Shown here one piece after another: positions 24,681 through 36,098 of a stretch of 64,000 nucleotides of DNA. Source of the stretch: Achatina immaculata (taxonomy: Eukaryota; Mollusca; Gastropoda; Stylommatophora; Achatinidae); assembly GCA_009760885.1 (NCBI GenBank), contig CM019704.1, positions 14,367,803 through 14,431,802 of the forward strand, given 5' to 3'. The notes below the pieces were generated by a model. It was not told where the DNA came from. It saw nothing but the letters and a program-made list of their open reading frames with translations, and did no database searches. A program made the translations under genes and the position numbers. Within the stretch, counting starts at the first letter, position 1; the number at the start of each line of letters is the position of its first letter.

Positions 24681-26758
24681 GTAAGATGGTAGTGTGATAT
24701 AACTTTACTTTGTCTTCTTGCCCAGAATATGAAATGAATCTTTGACACAGTGTTCTTACTCCGAATAACATTGGAATCTTTGAATTAATGTTTCTTGCCT
24801 TGGACAACAAATAAATCTTTGACACAGTGTTCTTACTCCGAATACCATAGGAATCTTCGAATTAATGCTCACGTCACTAAATATTATGCGAATCTTTGAA
24901 TCAGTGTTCGTGCCCTGAATACAACAGGAATCTTTAATCTAATGTTCTTATCCAGAAAGCAATGGCTGCCTTTACCCCAGAATATCACTGGAATCTTGGA
25001 TCCACTGTTCTTGTCCTGAAAAACATGGGAATATTTGGCCCATTTCTCTTCTCCTAAATACCATGCGAATATTTGACCCAAAACCATGGGAATCTTTGAC
25101 CCAATGTTCTCGTTCTGAATACCACTGGGATCCTTGACCAACTGAAAATAATAATAATAATAATATAAGAATTGGGCTCATCTCTAATGCTCTTGATGTA
25201 GGTGAGATTTCATAAAACCTCTGAAGAGGTGTTTATCTTTTACTGGTCTTCTTCAGAAATAAAATTTCTATAAGCCCCTAATTTTATTGATGATGATGAT
25301 GATGATGTCAAAAGCAATCTTCGGTAGCTAATCTAAAAAAAAGGCACAGCCAGATGTATCAGCCGAGGATGCTGTTATGGGATACTGTAGCAGAGCCCAG
25401 ATCTTCCTTGGCTTGACTACAGCACACAATGAGCTAATGAGGTCAGCATAACGCCTGGCCGCCTTTAGGAATTATAAGAGGAGCAACACAAGCATCTTAG
25501 AAAACGCGTGGCTTCATGAAACAACAGAAAATTATTCTTCTTTTTTATCATAGCGAATCGACTTGCTGGTCTGCAGAGGGACAATAATGTAGAGTACGAT
25601 TTCTGACAAAACGTGAAAAAGACGTGGCCAATCAGGCGACATGACCTAGCTATCTCTTACGCTCAAATCAGCAAACTCACTAAAGCTGACATCGTGGAAG
25701 GACAAAGAGGAATGCCACGCAGATTTTTAAAAAAATTTTATTATACGCGTTTCGTTCAGACATCAGATTAAGGAAAACATCAAGACATCATTAAATCAAA
25801 TTAGAATAATCGGCTTTCAGAAAATGTATGGCTGAGATATAACGAAATAACACCCGATGTTTTCGGAATCATAAGCTCTCCCTTTAATGTTTCTGCATTT
25901 TTGTTTTAGAACAGAGATTCTTATCTTGTGTAGTATATAAACCCATGATGGCACAAAGAGATACAGCTTACAAAAGGATTTGGGGATTTGTGATTTAAAA
26001 TAGTTATACAGTGCAAATATTTTTGCCGTAGAAATCCTGAAAACAATCAGTCAGTCCTCGATTTACGAACATCTCACCTACGCACAACCTGTAGTTACGA
26101 ACAATCCCCCGTAAAGCCTATTATATTAAAAATTCAAGTTACATACAATGCTTCATAATATAACAAACGCGCGCTAATGTGCAGAGCGCATCAAAACAAT
26201 GCTCGTCTACAGCAGTTCCTCCCTTTCTTTAATGTTTTTTTTAAATGTACAGAAAGGTACATTTTCTTACTGTACCAAGTTCGGCTTACGAACAGAATCA
26301 GGAACGGAACTCATTCCTTACTAGGGGACTATTATCACTATAATGGTACACTTTACTACCTTCTTTCGTTACTCACACCGTCTGTGTTAACTTGTCATCC
26401 TTTTCTATATTGTTGTTGGTGTCTTATGAAAACATGGGAAGAAATATCATATAATGCCATTTCATTACTACATAAAGCTTGTTTTCAGCCTTTTTTTCAT
26501 TCAGTTGTTTTCTTTTCAGGGAGTCCATGGCTACTTCTCTTTTGTGGTCTGCGTGTTCGGGATTATATCGAACGTGCTCAACATTATAGTGCTCACGAGA
26601 AAACACATGCGCTCACCCGTCAACTTCATACTCATGGCCCTGGCCATCGCGGACATACTGACCATGTCGCCTTATACGGTGATGGCTATATACTTGTACA
26701 TTATTAAGAAGTAAGTCTCTCCTGGTGCATCCTTGAACTGTGTGAGGTGTTCTCTCTT

Positions 26759-26793
<35 letters not shown>

Positions 26794-29700
26794 TCACCAC
26801 CTTCCTCTTCTATTCAACAGCAGTCAACAATGCTGTGTTGAAGGGGGTAAAAAGCTTACTGGGGCTAGAAAGCTGAATCTGGCCAAGACCAAATTATGTC
26901 ACCTTTGTGTATTTATTCTTACAAATCCATCCAGCTCTTTTTTGGCTGGCCATACTGGGGTGAGAGCTAGACATGGCCTTCGTCGTTGTACAGCCTGCAT
27001 AATGGGTTCACTCTGGAAACTTCAAGAAACATACAGCAGCCTACTCACCATTAAATAATTTGTTTATGTGTTTCATTTCGAGAGAATTTCTTACAAGAGG
27101 GTAAAAGTCTATATTTTTCACACATTTTTCGTGTTGTTATCTGTTGCATTGTTTTTGTATTTTATCCCTGAAAGAAGACTTTTGCTGCAATCTTGAACTG
27201 TTGCATGTCCTTATATTTATATGTATCTTGCTTTGTGCAGTTCTTGTTTCTGCCCACTTTCCTCACTATTTCTATCTTTTTTGTAAAATTGTAGCATACA
27301 CCCATCTACCAGTATTTTCACTAATAGAACCAGTTTTACCGTAGTTGTCTCCCCATCCAATGTTTTCTATTCGAACATCGTTTGCCGCGACATTGAAGGC
27401 ACATACAAAGACCCAGTGAACAATAATTCATGTTCATTTTCTGTGCCTATCAGACTTCGTTCAATTAAGTTTTATTATAGCTTCTGTTGTTATCTCGTAT
27501 TTATTCCGTAGAGGTTTATATTTATATGCGGAATCTATGAGTTCTCATATGTTAAGGGATCTGCTTACTGCGTCCAGTGTTCTGCGTTCAAATCCATAGG
27601 TGTGTGTTTTCTCAGTGAAAACGTAAGCCATTAGTAGAAGCATACTTGTATCAGTGAAATCTCAGTCTGTGAACAATGAGCTATTTACTGGAAAGGTTTT
27701 TTTTTATCTATGTGTTTGAGTGGTTGCTTTATCTATGAAGCTAACTGGTTGATTTATGGATGTTGTTCATTAGTTACTTCACAAATGTATTGGCTGCTTG
27801 TTGTGCCGATGTATTTGAATGCTTGCTTTATCCGGGAATTCACTGGTTTCTTCATCGATGTGATTGATGGGTGGTTGGTTTATCCATGTGGTTGATAGTT
27901 TGCTTCATAAATTCCCAATATAAGATATATATATGTATATATAATTCCCAATATTTGAGTTCTCTGCAGCCGAATCTGTAGTAAAAATCTGGTAACGTAA
28001 ATGTTTAATATGGAGTGAACTCTAAATGATTTTTTGAATTAGCATTTGGAGAGGATTTTAAAAATGCAATGCCTCTTAATAAGCAACACCTTCATAGAGG
28101 ACGTTTATCTTTTTATCAACACGATCAGAATGAAGAACAGGCGCCAGATTATATATATATATTTTTTTTTTTTGTTGTTGTTGAGTACATGAGGTCTTGA
28201 CCGGCACGCCTTCTCCTGTCATGATCACTGACAGCAATCGATAGAGACAAAAGGAACAAGGCTCCTGCAGTCACTTTGTCAATTCCATATCTTAATGTCA
28301 TCGCACGATTTAAGGAAAAAAAACCTTTTTTCTCAGTCGATGACTTAATTATCCTCTTCAAAAGCTCTAATGTGCTACCAGGTATTCTTGCGTGTGCTAA
28401 TGTGGAGAGAATGAGCACTTCTGGCCAATCTAAACTGAAAAAGGGTCTAAAGCTGAGAATAAATGCTGAGGAGAGAAAAGGGAACATTAACAGGAGGCGA
28501 CGAGTATTGGATCTGTGCTATGTGGAGGCTGGTCGCTTTCATCTTCCATATAATTCACGCATATGTTGCTCGAGAACCCAGCGCTCAGTTTTAAACGTTC
28601 AGGAAAACTGCTATATCTGGATGCTGCAGCTAAACGTACAAGAGGATCATCTTATCTTATATCCTTCCCGTGCCGTTAAACGTCACATAGGGCTCGCAAA
28701 GTAGTTCGCCAATTTTTCCTGTCTTCGGCGAGTCTTTGAACCTCATCAAAGGATTTTATGCCTGTTAATTTGGCCTCTCTTAATAATGTCCTCTTCTGAG
28801 TTTCATGGAGTTTCAAGAGGATCATGGCAGCAACAAAATCTGGTTTGTGCAATTTATATTCAAAAGTATATATAATTAGTGTCCAGTGGTTTATCTAGGC
28901 ATCAAATGAAAGTTTAATATGTTGGCTTTCCATATTCTTGCTCTGAATCTCCATTCAATGTGACTCTACTACTTGTCTGCATATACTTGGAGCACGTTCC
29001 CTGTTCGGATAGTGCCAGTGTTCATTCTTCTCTATTCTATGCGATCCTGGTGTTTTCGGTCAATTCAAATGCTGAACTATTTCCATGCTACTTGGTTAAT
29101 CCTTTGAGATATTTAACTCTTGACTTCTCTCTTTCTTCTTGCTTTGAATTTTCTACCTATTACCAAGTTATCCGGTTTCTATGAGGGTGGGAGCGTTTCA
29201 TGTTTCTTGTCCACGAAATTTGGACTATCTTTTTCTTTAAATTTTAAAATAGATTTTCATTATTCTGAAACTTCTCCGAAGACTCGTCCTGTGGTTCTTG
29301 TCAACCTGATTCCAGTTTTTGTTCTTTGCTTCTAGTCAATCTGACTACAGTTCTTGTTCTTTGCTTCTAGTCAACCTGACTTCAATTCTTGTTCTTTGCT
29401 TCCAGTCAACCTAACTCCAATATTCACTCCGTGTTTCTAATCAATCTGACTCCAATTCTTGTTCTTTGCTTCTAATCAGCCTGACTCCAGTTATTGTTCT
29501 TTGCGCCTAATCAACATGATTCCAATTCTTGTTCTTAATTTCCAGTCAACCTGATTCCAATTATTGTTCTTAACTTCCAGTCAACCTGACTTCAATTCTT
29601 GTTCCATCTGTATTCAATCTGACTCATGTACTCGCTCTGTGCTTTCAGTCAGTTGACTGCTCTGTGCAGTCTGACTCTGTTTCTATTTATATGCTTTCCT

Positions 29701-32700
29701 TGGACAAAATGATTTTTTCCATCTAAACAAAATTTTATTGATCTTTTGAAAATTATATTCTATTTGACTGTCCAGTCCTCGAGAATATCACAGCCTCTCT
29801 TCTTCCTCAGTGCCAAACAAATATAACATGTTACAGAGAGCGATACAATATAAAATAATAATGTACATTTCGGTACTGAGCCCAAGTACACGAGCCAACG
29901 GGCAAGATTAATTTTAAACAATGAAAGCAGGAACAATTACCTGCTCTTACCATATTGTAAGACCGGACTTACAATCAGTCAACACTGAGGACATAAAGGA
30001 CCCAAACTGTGGTACTGAGAAAAGAATATAACTAAGAAGAATATGAAGTGGAGATGAAGATCTCAGAGAAGTGGCACCAAGAGAAAGTTTATCCGACTTC
30101 ACTCCGAGCCGGAGCCGACGGGGGGGGGGGGGGGGGGAAGAGAGAGATACTGAGGCGTTTCATCATGTCGGCTTGGCAGCGGATTACAGAGACTATCTTG
30201 TCAGTCCTGAGTAAATCTACAAAGCATGGAGTGTGCACTGCTTCTTTAACAGACTTCACCACTATGGGTGCCGACGGAGAGGGCCTTGATCAGCTCTGAT
30301 ACCCCAACCCTGACATTAAACCTTTGTCAGATCATTTAAAAAATACTATGTTTTAACATACAAACGAAATAATCAAGAAACACTATTATTTTCCGTCCTG
30401 GAATATATGTGCAATACCAATGTCTATAAAAATCAATATTCCGGCAAACAGTTACGAAGAAGAACCATTTAGCCTACAGATCACTCTTTAGAGTTTAATC
30501 CGCTCTGTCTCACTGACTACAGTGAAAGACCTGTGACCACACACAGATTTAAAATGATTGTGCAGGAAATTCGGTACATTATCAACGCCACGATCAAAAA
30601 CATCCGCACTGATTTAATAGGCTGGTCATACAGAATGAATGGAGGAAAGTCGCAAGGCATATAAGCATATACAGGGGAACTGGAAGGTACAAGACCATGT
30701 GCAGGCCCTGGAAAAAGATCGAGAGTCAAAGTGGAAGAGGACCAAAGAGAGCCTGGGGCAAACAACTGAAGTCAGAAAAGCCAGGAACTGAGATGAATGG
30801 TGAAAGATTGCAACTGCAGCGATGAGAGTTCATTGTTCGTAATTGAGAGAGACGCAGAAACAGACAGACAGACAGACAGATAGTTTTCAAAAAACACTTT
30901 CACATTTAACCATGAGAGAAACGCAGAAATAGACAGACAGACAGACAGACAGAAAGAAAGAAAGAGAGAGATAGTTTTCAAAAAACACTTTCACATTTAA
31001 CCATGAGAGAAACGCAGAAATAGACAGACAGACAGAAAGAAAGAAAGAGAGAGATAGTTTTCAAAAAACACTTTCACATTTAACCATGAGAGAAACGCAG
31101 AAATAGACAGACAGACAGACAGAAAGAAAGAGAGAGATAGTTTTCAAAAAACACTTTCACATTTAACCATACTACTAGTTTACTACATGCAAAGATCTAT
31201 AAGAACCAGCTCGCCTGAACCTGTTTACTAATTTATAAGTGACTCGACTGTATGACGTCCCCAAGAAATCGATCTCTCCGCTGTTATTTCTGTCTGTAAT
31301 TCGGCTGTGAACGCTCTTACCGTCTCTGACAGATTGCCATTTTTCTTCCTGTTGACGGCCGACACAGAAACTCTGCTATGAGATTAACTCTGCACTCCTG
31401 TCACAGATTTAAGATAGTCAGAGTCTTGATTTATGCACAATTTACAGTCTGTGTCACAGTCGTCTTCATTTATACATGCCAGTCATAAATCACTGGCATA
31501 ATCTTGCTCATTTATGGACATGCGCATCACGGCACTAACATAAGAGTGTGCTTTAACTAAAAAAAAAAAAAAGTCAGTCAGTTTTAAGGTCAGCGACCCA
31601 TACCTGACTGCTTGCGTCAGAATCGGCAAACCGCAGCCGAGCAAGCTCTGCCACAATCTCTACGTTAGTGCCCTCAATAACAGATTCATCGCAATGATCG
31701 CCTGTGTCGGTGGAGTCTTAAAGATGCATCTCTTCTCCCAGCTTTTTAGCTACTCTACGGGTTTGAAAAAAAATCCAACGTAACTCGCTCTCCATTCGAC
31801 ACTGTGCTTCAACATCTTCACCGCGTCGGCTGTAAAGAACATCGTGCTCGCAGTTTCAGGCAGATAGAAAGAAAAAAAAAAACTTAACCACGTCGCTTTA
31901 TGCTTGTTAGAATTTTTCAAGGTGAAAGAACCAACGACACAGGTAGTTGGACAATATCAAGGGAGGGACAGAAATCAGTTTAGCAGTGATAGCAGAGGAT
32001 GTCCACTGCACTCAACCTCTGTTGTAGATGTGGCACAATATGACGGACGTGGGTGGGTGAGTGAGTGAGTGAGTGAGTGAGTGAGTGAGTGAGTGAGTGA
32101 GTGAGTGAGTGAGTGAGTATCCCGGCCCTCTAAACAAACCATTTTGAATATGCCTCGTTTAATTTATACAATGCTGATGCGGAACTGTAAACTTTCTTCT
32201 GTTAAGAATAAACTACGCTTGTTTTCACCTCAGTGCAAAATGTCCAACTTTTCTTATTCTCGTGGCTGGACGGTTGCGTGTCCTATCTGAGGTATGGCGG
32301 TTTCTTTCCTTAACATCCACAGTCCTTTGTGTATTTTTAAGCACACATAATCTGATCCAACACTTTTATTTCCAACATACATTATGTCAGTCATATAATG
32401 TGATCCAACACTTGTATTTCCAACATACATTATACTGTGATCCAACACTTTTATTTCCAACACACATTATGTCAGTCATATACTCTGATCCAACACTTTT
32501 ATTTCCAACACACATTATGTCAGTCATATAATCTGATCCAACACTTTTATTTCCAACATACATTATGTCAATCATATAATCTGATCCAACACTTTTATTT
32601 CCAACACACATTATGTCAGTCATACATATTGTATTCTAATATTTTATTCCCAACACACACTATATCATCTATGTTACACAGAGGTAATACGCAACATTCT

Positions 32701-33597
32701 TACATCAGAATGTTACCATTTTGTAACGTAATGACACGTGAACATTTTTTTTGTCTTCTCTTTTATAGGCCTGAGTGCATTTCCGAGACACACACAGAGC
32801 CGTGGATGTACTTTGTCATGTTTCACAATCTCTTTATTATTGCCTGCCACATGATGGCCACTTGGCTAACAGTCTCGCTGGCAGTATTCCGGTACATCTT
32901 CGTCTGCAAGCATCAACTGGCTCTATCCATGTGCTCATTGCAGCGAGCACGTATTACAGTCCTTACTGTGTTTATCGCCACGATTGTGTTAAATATACCA
33001 TACTACTTCATGTACCGAGTGAGAGATCTCCACCGTGGGACCCAGCATAAAGCCTGCTACTGGGTGGTATCATCCGAGTTCGCGGACAATCACCCTATGT
33101 ACATGAACTTCGTCCACTGGTTATTCGGCGTGGTCATCAAAATCTTGCCGTGCATACTGCTAGCGTATCTGTCAACTCTGATTATCATAGCCATGCAGAA
33201 GGCCAAGAAGAGGCGCGCTCGACTGCTCAACAACATCTCCCGGGTCATCGACCACGACAGCTCCAACGAGCACAACCGCACCACCATGATGCTGGTGGCC
33301 GTGGTGCTGTGCTTCATCATTACTGAAATCCCGCAGGGCATCGTGGCCTGGATCAGCGCCGTGGACACGTACTTCTATCACAACGTGTACATTCACGTCG
33401 GAGATATCATGGACATCTTGGTGCTCATCAACAGCGCTGTGAACTTCATCCTCTACTGCATCATGTCACAGCAGTTCCGCGACACCTTCAAGAGTCTCTT
33501 CGTCGCCAAGCACCTGCCGCCTTTCTTTCATCGCGTGAAGCAACACCCAAACGGAGGCGACTACAGCATGGTACACACAGAAACCACCCTTGTCTGA
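24456..33597 (+). CDS. Myosuppressin/FMRFamide (DMSR)-like neuropeptide GPCR, three coding exons
   Basis: The CDS joins 24456-24680, 26520-26710 and 32769-33597, which gives 414 codons plus TGA. All junctions are GT-AG and keep frame. The product is a rhodopsin-class plasma-membrane receptor expected to signal through G proteins. The N-terminus (about residues 1-75) carries five N-glycosylation sequons (N3, N22, N30, N47, N56). Seven hydrophobic segments lie near residues 80-102, 110-135, 152-183, 199-220, 253-280, 311-335 and 349-371. Landmarks are N93 (1.50), LAIAD with D120 (2.50), VFRY with R180 (3.50) in place of DRY, TEIPQG with P327 (6.50) in place of CWxP, and NFILY (364-368) in place of NPxxY. 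A basic third loop (AKKRRAR) and a 43-residue tail follow. WLTVSLAVFRY and TEIPQG are typical of the arthropod myosuppressin and nematode DMSR receptor group, as recalled and not searched. An in-frame TAG at 24420 supports the first ATG. The ligand is unknown, and upstream noncoding exons cannot be excluded. Confidence 0.88.
24690..25145. repeat. Degenerate ~60-bp minisatellite in intron 1
   Basis: Units recur around gaatctttgaattaatgttc, ttgccctgaata and ccatggga with heavy divergence. The last units lie just before an AATA run at 25146. Confidence 0.8.
26047..26250 (+). repeat. Dispersed repeat, copy 2 (intron 1)
   Basis: Counterpart of 17799-17985. An inverted echo of its start (ttcggcttacgaac) appears at about 26280-26293, which could be a terminal inverted repeat of a small DNA element. 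Confidence 0.6.
26520..26710 (+). CDS. Receptor exon 2: TM1-TM2
   Basis: The acceptor is a pyrimidine tract ending ttttcag just before 26520. The exon starts in phase 0 with GVHGYFSF and ends two bases into a Lys codon at aa followed by gtaagt. It encodes TM1 with the GxxxN motif (FGIISN), the first intracellular loop (RKHMRSP) and TM2 with LAIAD. A longer open frame overlapping this exon (26177-26707) is a shadow in another frame. Confidence 0.92.
26748..26792. repeat. CT microsatellite in intron 2
   Basis: A tctctc run 40 bp after the exon 2 donor. Confidence 0.9.
28636..28815 (-). mobile_element. LINE fragment C2, 3' end only (intron 2)
   Basis: This is the reverse complement of the final 130 bp of the element at 3706-4632. 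Plus-strand text atatccttcccgtgccgtta, cgtcacatagggctcgcaaa and ttcctgtcttcggcgagtct matches its end. The match is about 90% by eye. The copy is severely 5'-truncated and lies antisense to the receptor gene. Confidence 0.88.
29280..29665. repeat. Degenerate ~50-bp minisatellite in intron 2
   Basis: About seven units with cttgttctttgcttctagtc and aacctgactccaatt cores. Confidence 0.85.
30120..30137. repeat. Poly-G run
   Basis: An uninterrupted G run in intron 2. Its length is likely uncertain in any assembly. Confidence 0.9.
30690..30830 (+). mobile_element. Possible LINE C-terminal remnant
   Basis: One frame reads GPKRAWGKQLKSEKPGTEM then NGERLQLQR before a stop. This resembles the GRPK-W-x-x-x-x end of LINE ORF2 proteins. 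There is no second line of support, so it may be chance. Confidence 0.3.
30843..31170. repeat. Tandem array of four units with internal CAGA/GAAA runs
   Basis: Units of about 70-95 bp each end with agttttcaaaaaacacttt and cacatttaaccat. They begin with gagagaaacgcagaaatagac. Unit length varies through the number of CAGA and GAAA copies. Confidence 0.93.
31580..31885 (+). repeat. SINE-like repeat copy 2 (intron 2)
   Basis: It shares with 59745-60030 the order agcgac/gcgtcag, tcggcaaaccgcag, ctgtgcttcaacatcttc, gcgtcggctgtaaagaaca and a final aggcagatagaaag with an A-rich tail. The copy is diverged but collinear. Confidence 0.65.
32048..32118. repeat. GTGA microsatellite
   Basis: About 17 units of GTGA in intron 2. 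Confidence 0.95.
32345..32660 (+). repeat. 48-bp tandem array just upstream of exon 3
   Basis: About six units of gatccaacacttttatttcc, aacacacattatgtcagtca and tataatct. One unit is shortened. The 48-bp period keeps the plus frame open from 32437 through the splice acceptor into exon 3. Translated, a unit is 16 residues (LIQHFYFQHTLCQSYN). Confidence 0.93.
32769..33597 (+). CDS. Receptor exon 3: ECL1 to C-terminus
   Basis: The acceptor tctcttttatag ends at 32768. The first base completes the split Lys codon, and the frame then runs PECISETH through TM3-TM7 to TGA at 33595-33597. The exon is GC-richer than its surroundings, as expected for coding DNA. The same frame is open upstream into the intron as far as 32437 because the intronic tandem repeat there has a unit length divisible by three. 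That extension is not part of the receptor. Confidence 0.93.
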
Positions 33598-34574
33598 AGG
33601 CAATCAGAAAGTCTCATCAGGGCTTCCACCAGAACGTGGGGAAAGTCTTAAGTATCCCAGAATTTTCTTCAGAACATGCTGCCCCCCACAAATTCTTCCA
33701 CGCCTACACGTTACCGAAGTAAAAATGAACACGCAAGATAGAGCCAAAATATTAGGACTATTTTATATTTGTTTTTAAATTGTAAACCCCGGCTCGTCAT
33801 AAATATTACAAATATTTATCTATTCTTCTGACGACTGGTGAGATCTATCACAGCGTATGCGCGTTTATGAACGAAACTTACACTTCCTTCTTACATATGA
33901 CCTTCTGGGAGCCGTGTACTCTCGAGATTCTTGAAATCTGATGTGGATGCGCTTTCAGTAACGATCAAAAGGACATTTTTGTTCTGTTTTTAACTGAAAA
34001 TGTGTGATTTTCCCGAAAGACGCTATTTTTAACGACTTGAATAAACCACGTGACCACAAGAACAGTATTAAATTAAGCTAAAAAAAACGTATTAAAATGT
34101 TATTCTAGATAATTCATACCCACGCATATAATTTAATGTGGCCTTTTAATTCTGAATCAAGACAGGATTGATTGCTATTCGAAAGACTTCTTTATGTGCA
34201 GGCGGTAGTTAATTCGGAGAGCTGGAGCGAGTAGTTTCCCTTCTGAATTCCCGGATCGACATCTCGACAACAGTACACAGGACGTACTCTTAGAAGCAAC
34301 TTTTACTACTGTCCGTGATGATATTAACTTCGTAAGACATTTACTACATTCTGATTGTTTTCGATGTAAATTACAGATGACATATGTGCTGTTCGACTGG
34401 GCTTTCGTTTCATCTTCCAAGAATTGACCTAACTCAGGGTTTCTAAAACCTGGGTTATCCGAGCCCTGGGGACCATGGTAACCTAGTGAAAAATTCTGAA
34501 AACAGATCATTACTTTATCTATTTTACAACTAAAAGCTAAACGCTCCAATGTTTTTCTCCCCTTCTTGAAAATC
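33598..34574. other. Receptor 3' UTR and downstream DNA
   Basis: AT-rich sequence with the AATAAA at 34040. A segment at about 34493-34563 (ctgaaaacagatcattactt) recurs at 37567-37640, which suggests a dispersed repeat of unknown class. Confidence 0.5.
34040..34045 (+). promoter_or_regulatory. Candidate polyadenylation signal of the receptor gene
   Basis: A canonical AATAAA lies 443 bp after the stop codon in AT-rich sequence. It is the first clear hexamer I see downstream of exon 3. Position is the only evidence. Confidence 0.4.
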
Positions 34575-34935
34575 AGTTCTGAAAACCAAATAACAGGGGA
34601 TGGAAACTAAATGAATGGGTATGGAAGCCAAATGACAGGGGTATGAGAACCAAATAACAGAGGTAGTGGAACTAAATGATAGGGATGTGGGAACTAAATG
34701 ATAGGGGTGTGGGAACCAAATGCTAAGGCTGTGGGAACCAAATGCTAGGGGTATACGAACCATGTGACATGAGTGTGGGAACCAAATTACAGAGGTATGA
34801 GAACCAAATGATAGAAGTGTGGGAAATAAAATGATAGGGGTGTGAAAAACAAATTATAGGAGTGTGGGAAACAAATGACAAATGGGAGAACAAAATGACA
34901 GGGGTGTGGGAACCAAATTACAGAGATATATGAAT
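34575..34935. repeat. Degenerate ~24-bp minisatellite
   Basis: About fourteen units of ggggtgtgggaaccaaatga followed by tag, with substitutions throughout. Confidence 0.9.
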
Positions 34936-35702
34936 CAAAATAATAAAGGTGAGTGCCTCGAAATCGATTTTAGAAGAAAAAATGCTGCAGGACAGTTTTC
35001 TTTCGGCTGCTCTGCTCCTAGCTATCTATATGTAAAGTACAACCAAGGCAGTGATGTGTTTGAAACTATACTGTGCCTAATAGGGCGATATGATGATGAT
35101 TTCAAAAGTTTGATAAAAAGAAATATGGAGACATATTGGGGAATCCAATGAGGGGATCTTTAAGCGTAAAAGAAAACAAGGTCTGAGATTTATCTGAATA
35201 CCTGAAAAACAAGGAGTATACGGATCTATATTGCCAATGATATTCCCACTGAACTAAAATTTCAACACAACAAAGGCTACTCAAAATGATGCATTTCTCT
35301 ACACTGAGTGTTTAAAAACATGCTTCACCTTGGTTACTTTTTATAGCACACATTTGCATGTTTCATTATACTGTATTACAAGAAACTAGTCATGGTTCAT
35401 CTTGACATATAAGGTCACAAACACATTAAAAAACACTTTAATATATTTTTATCTCTAAACTTTAGTTAAAACTGTAACATATATACTGTACATCTTGCAG
35501 TTGCACTTTTCTTTCCTTCCTTCTCGCCTACACCTGTAATGTAGCTTACATTAAATAAGACATAGAGCAATAAGGAAATATGAATGCTAATCTTATCTAC
35601 TTTAGTTCTATCTAGTTTCAGAACGTTAACAGTGTCTGCGTCCACGACGATTCAGACTTCACAACTGAAACACACAACACCATCGAAAAACATAATATCA
35701 TA
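34936..35702. other. Unassigned AT-rich stretch
   Basis: No gene or transposon was recognised. Confidence 0.45.
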
Positions 35703-36098
35703 CAAGTACCTTTAGAGACAAACAACGTTTCACATAAACAACTTCAACAACAGATAATAAACAACTTCAACAAGTACCTTTAGAGAGAAACAACGTTTCA
35801 CATAAACAACTTCAACAAGTACCTTTAGAGACAAACAACGTTTCACATAAACAACTTCAACAACAGATAATAAACAACTTCAACAAGTACCTTTAGAGAG
35901 AAACAACGTTTCACATAAACAACTTCAACAACAGATAATAAACAACTTCAACAAGTACCTTTAGAGACAAACAACGTTTCACATAAACAACTTCAACAAC
36001 AGATAATAAACAACTTCAACAAGTACCTTTAGAGAGAAACAACGTTTCACATAAACAACTTCAACAACAGATAATAAACAACTTCAACGACAATTGTA
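35703..36098. repeat. 68-bp tandem array with alternating unit types
   Basis: Six units start aagtacctttagaga and continue aacaacgtttcacataaaca. Unit types alternate between gagac and gagag after the first Ts, giving a 136-bp dimer. The second unit lacks the aacagataataaacaacttc segment. Confidence 0.93.

Larger units (their letters stand above)
24681..26519 (+). other. Intron 1 of the receptor gene
   Basis: The intron is 1,839 bp. It begins with a diverged minisatellite (about 24690-25145), then a short AATA run, a GATGAT run, about 700 bp with nothing recognisable, and a copy of a dispersed repeat (26047-26250) ending about 270 bp before exon 2. No alternative exon was recognised. Confidence 0.8.
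26711..32768 (+). other. Intron 2 of the receptor gene
   Basis: The intron is 6,058 bp. Contents in order are a CT microsatellite, unassigned AT-rich DNA, a minus-strand LINE 3' fragment (28636-28815), a diverged minisatellite (29280-29665), a G run near 30120, a weak LINE remnant, a four-unit tandem array (30843-31170), a SINE-like copy (31580-31885), a GTGA microsatellite and a 48-bp array that ends about 110 bp before exon 3. Confidence 0.8.

Noticed and set aside
26177..26707. 176-codon open frame overlapping exon 2
   Set aside because: It is the +1 shadow of the TM1-TM2 exon. The true frame has GxxxN, LAxAD and correct splice sites.
28276..28704. 142-codon open frame in intron 2
   Set aside because: Its second half is the antisense of a LINE 3' end and the first half has no motif.
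35703..36098. CRISPR-like array
   Set aside because: Units are contiguous with no unique spacers, and the genome is eukaryotic. It is an ordinary tandem repeat. The same applies to the arrays at 6185, 32345 and 46247.
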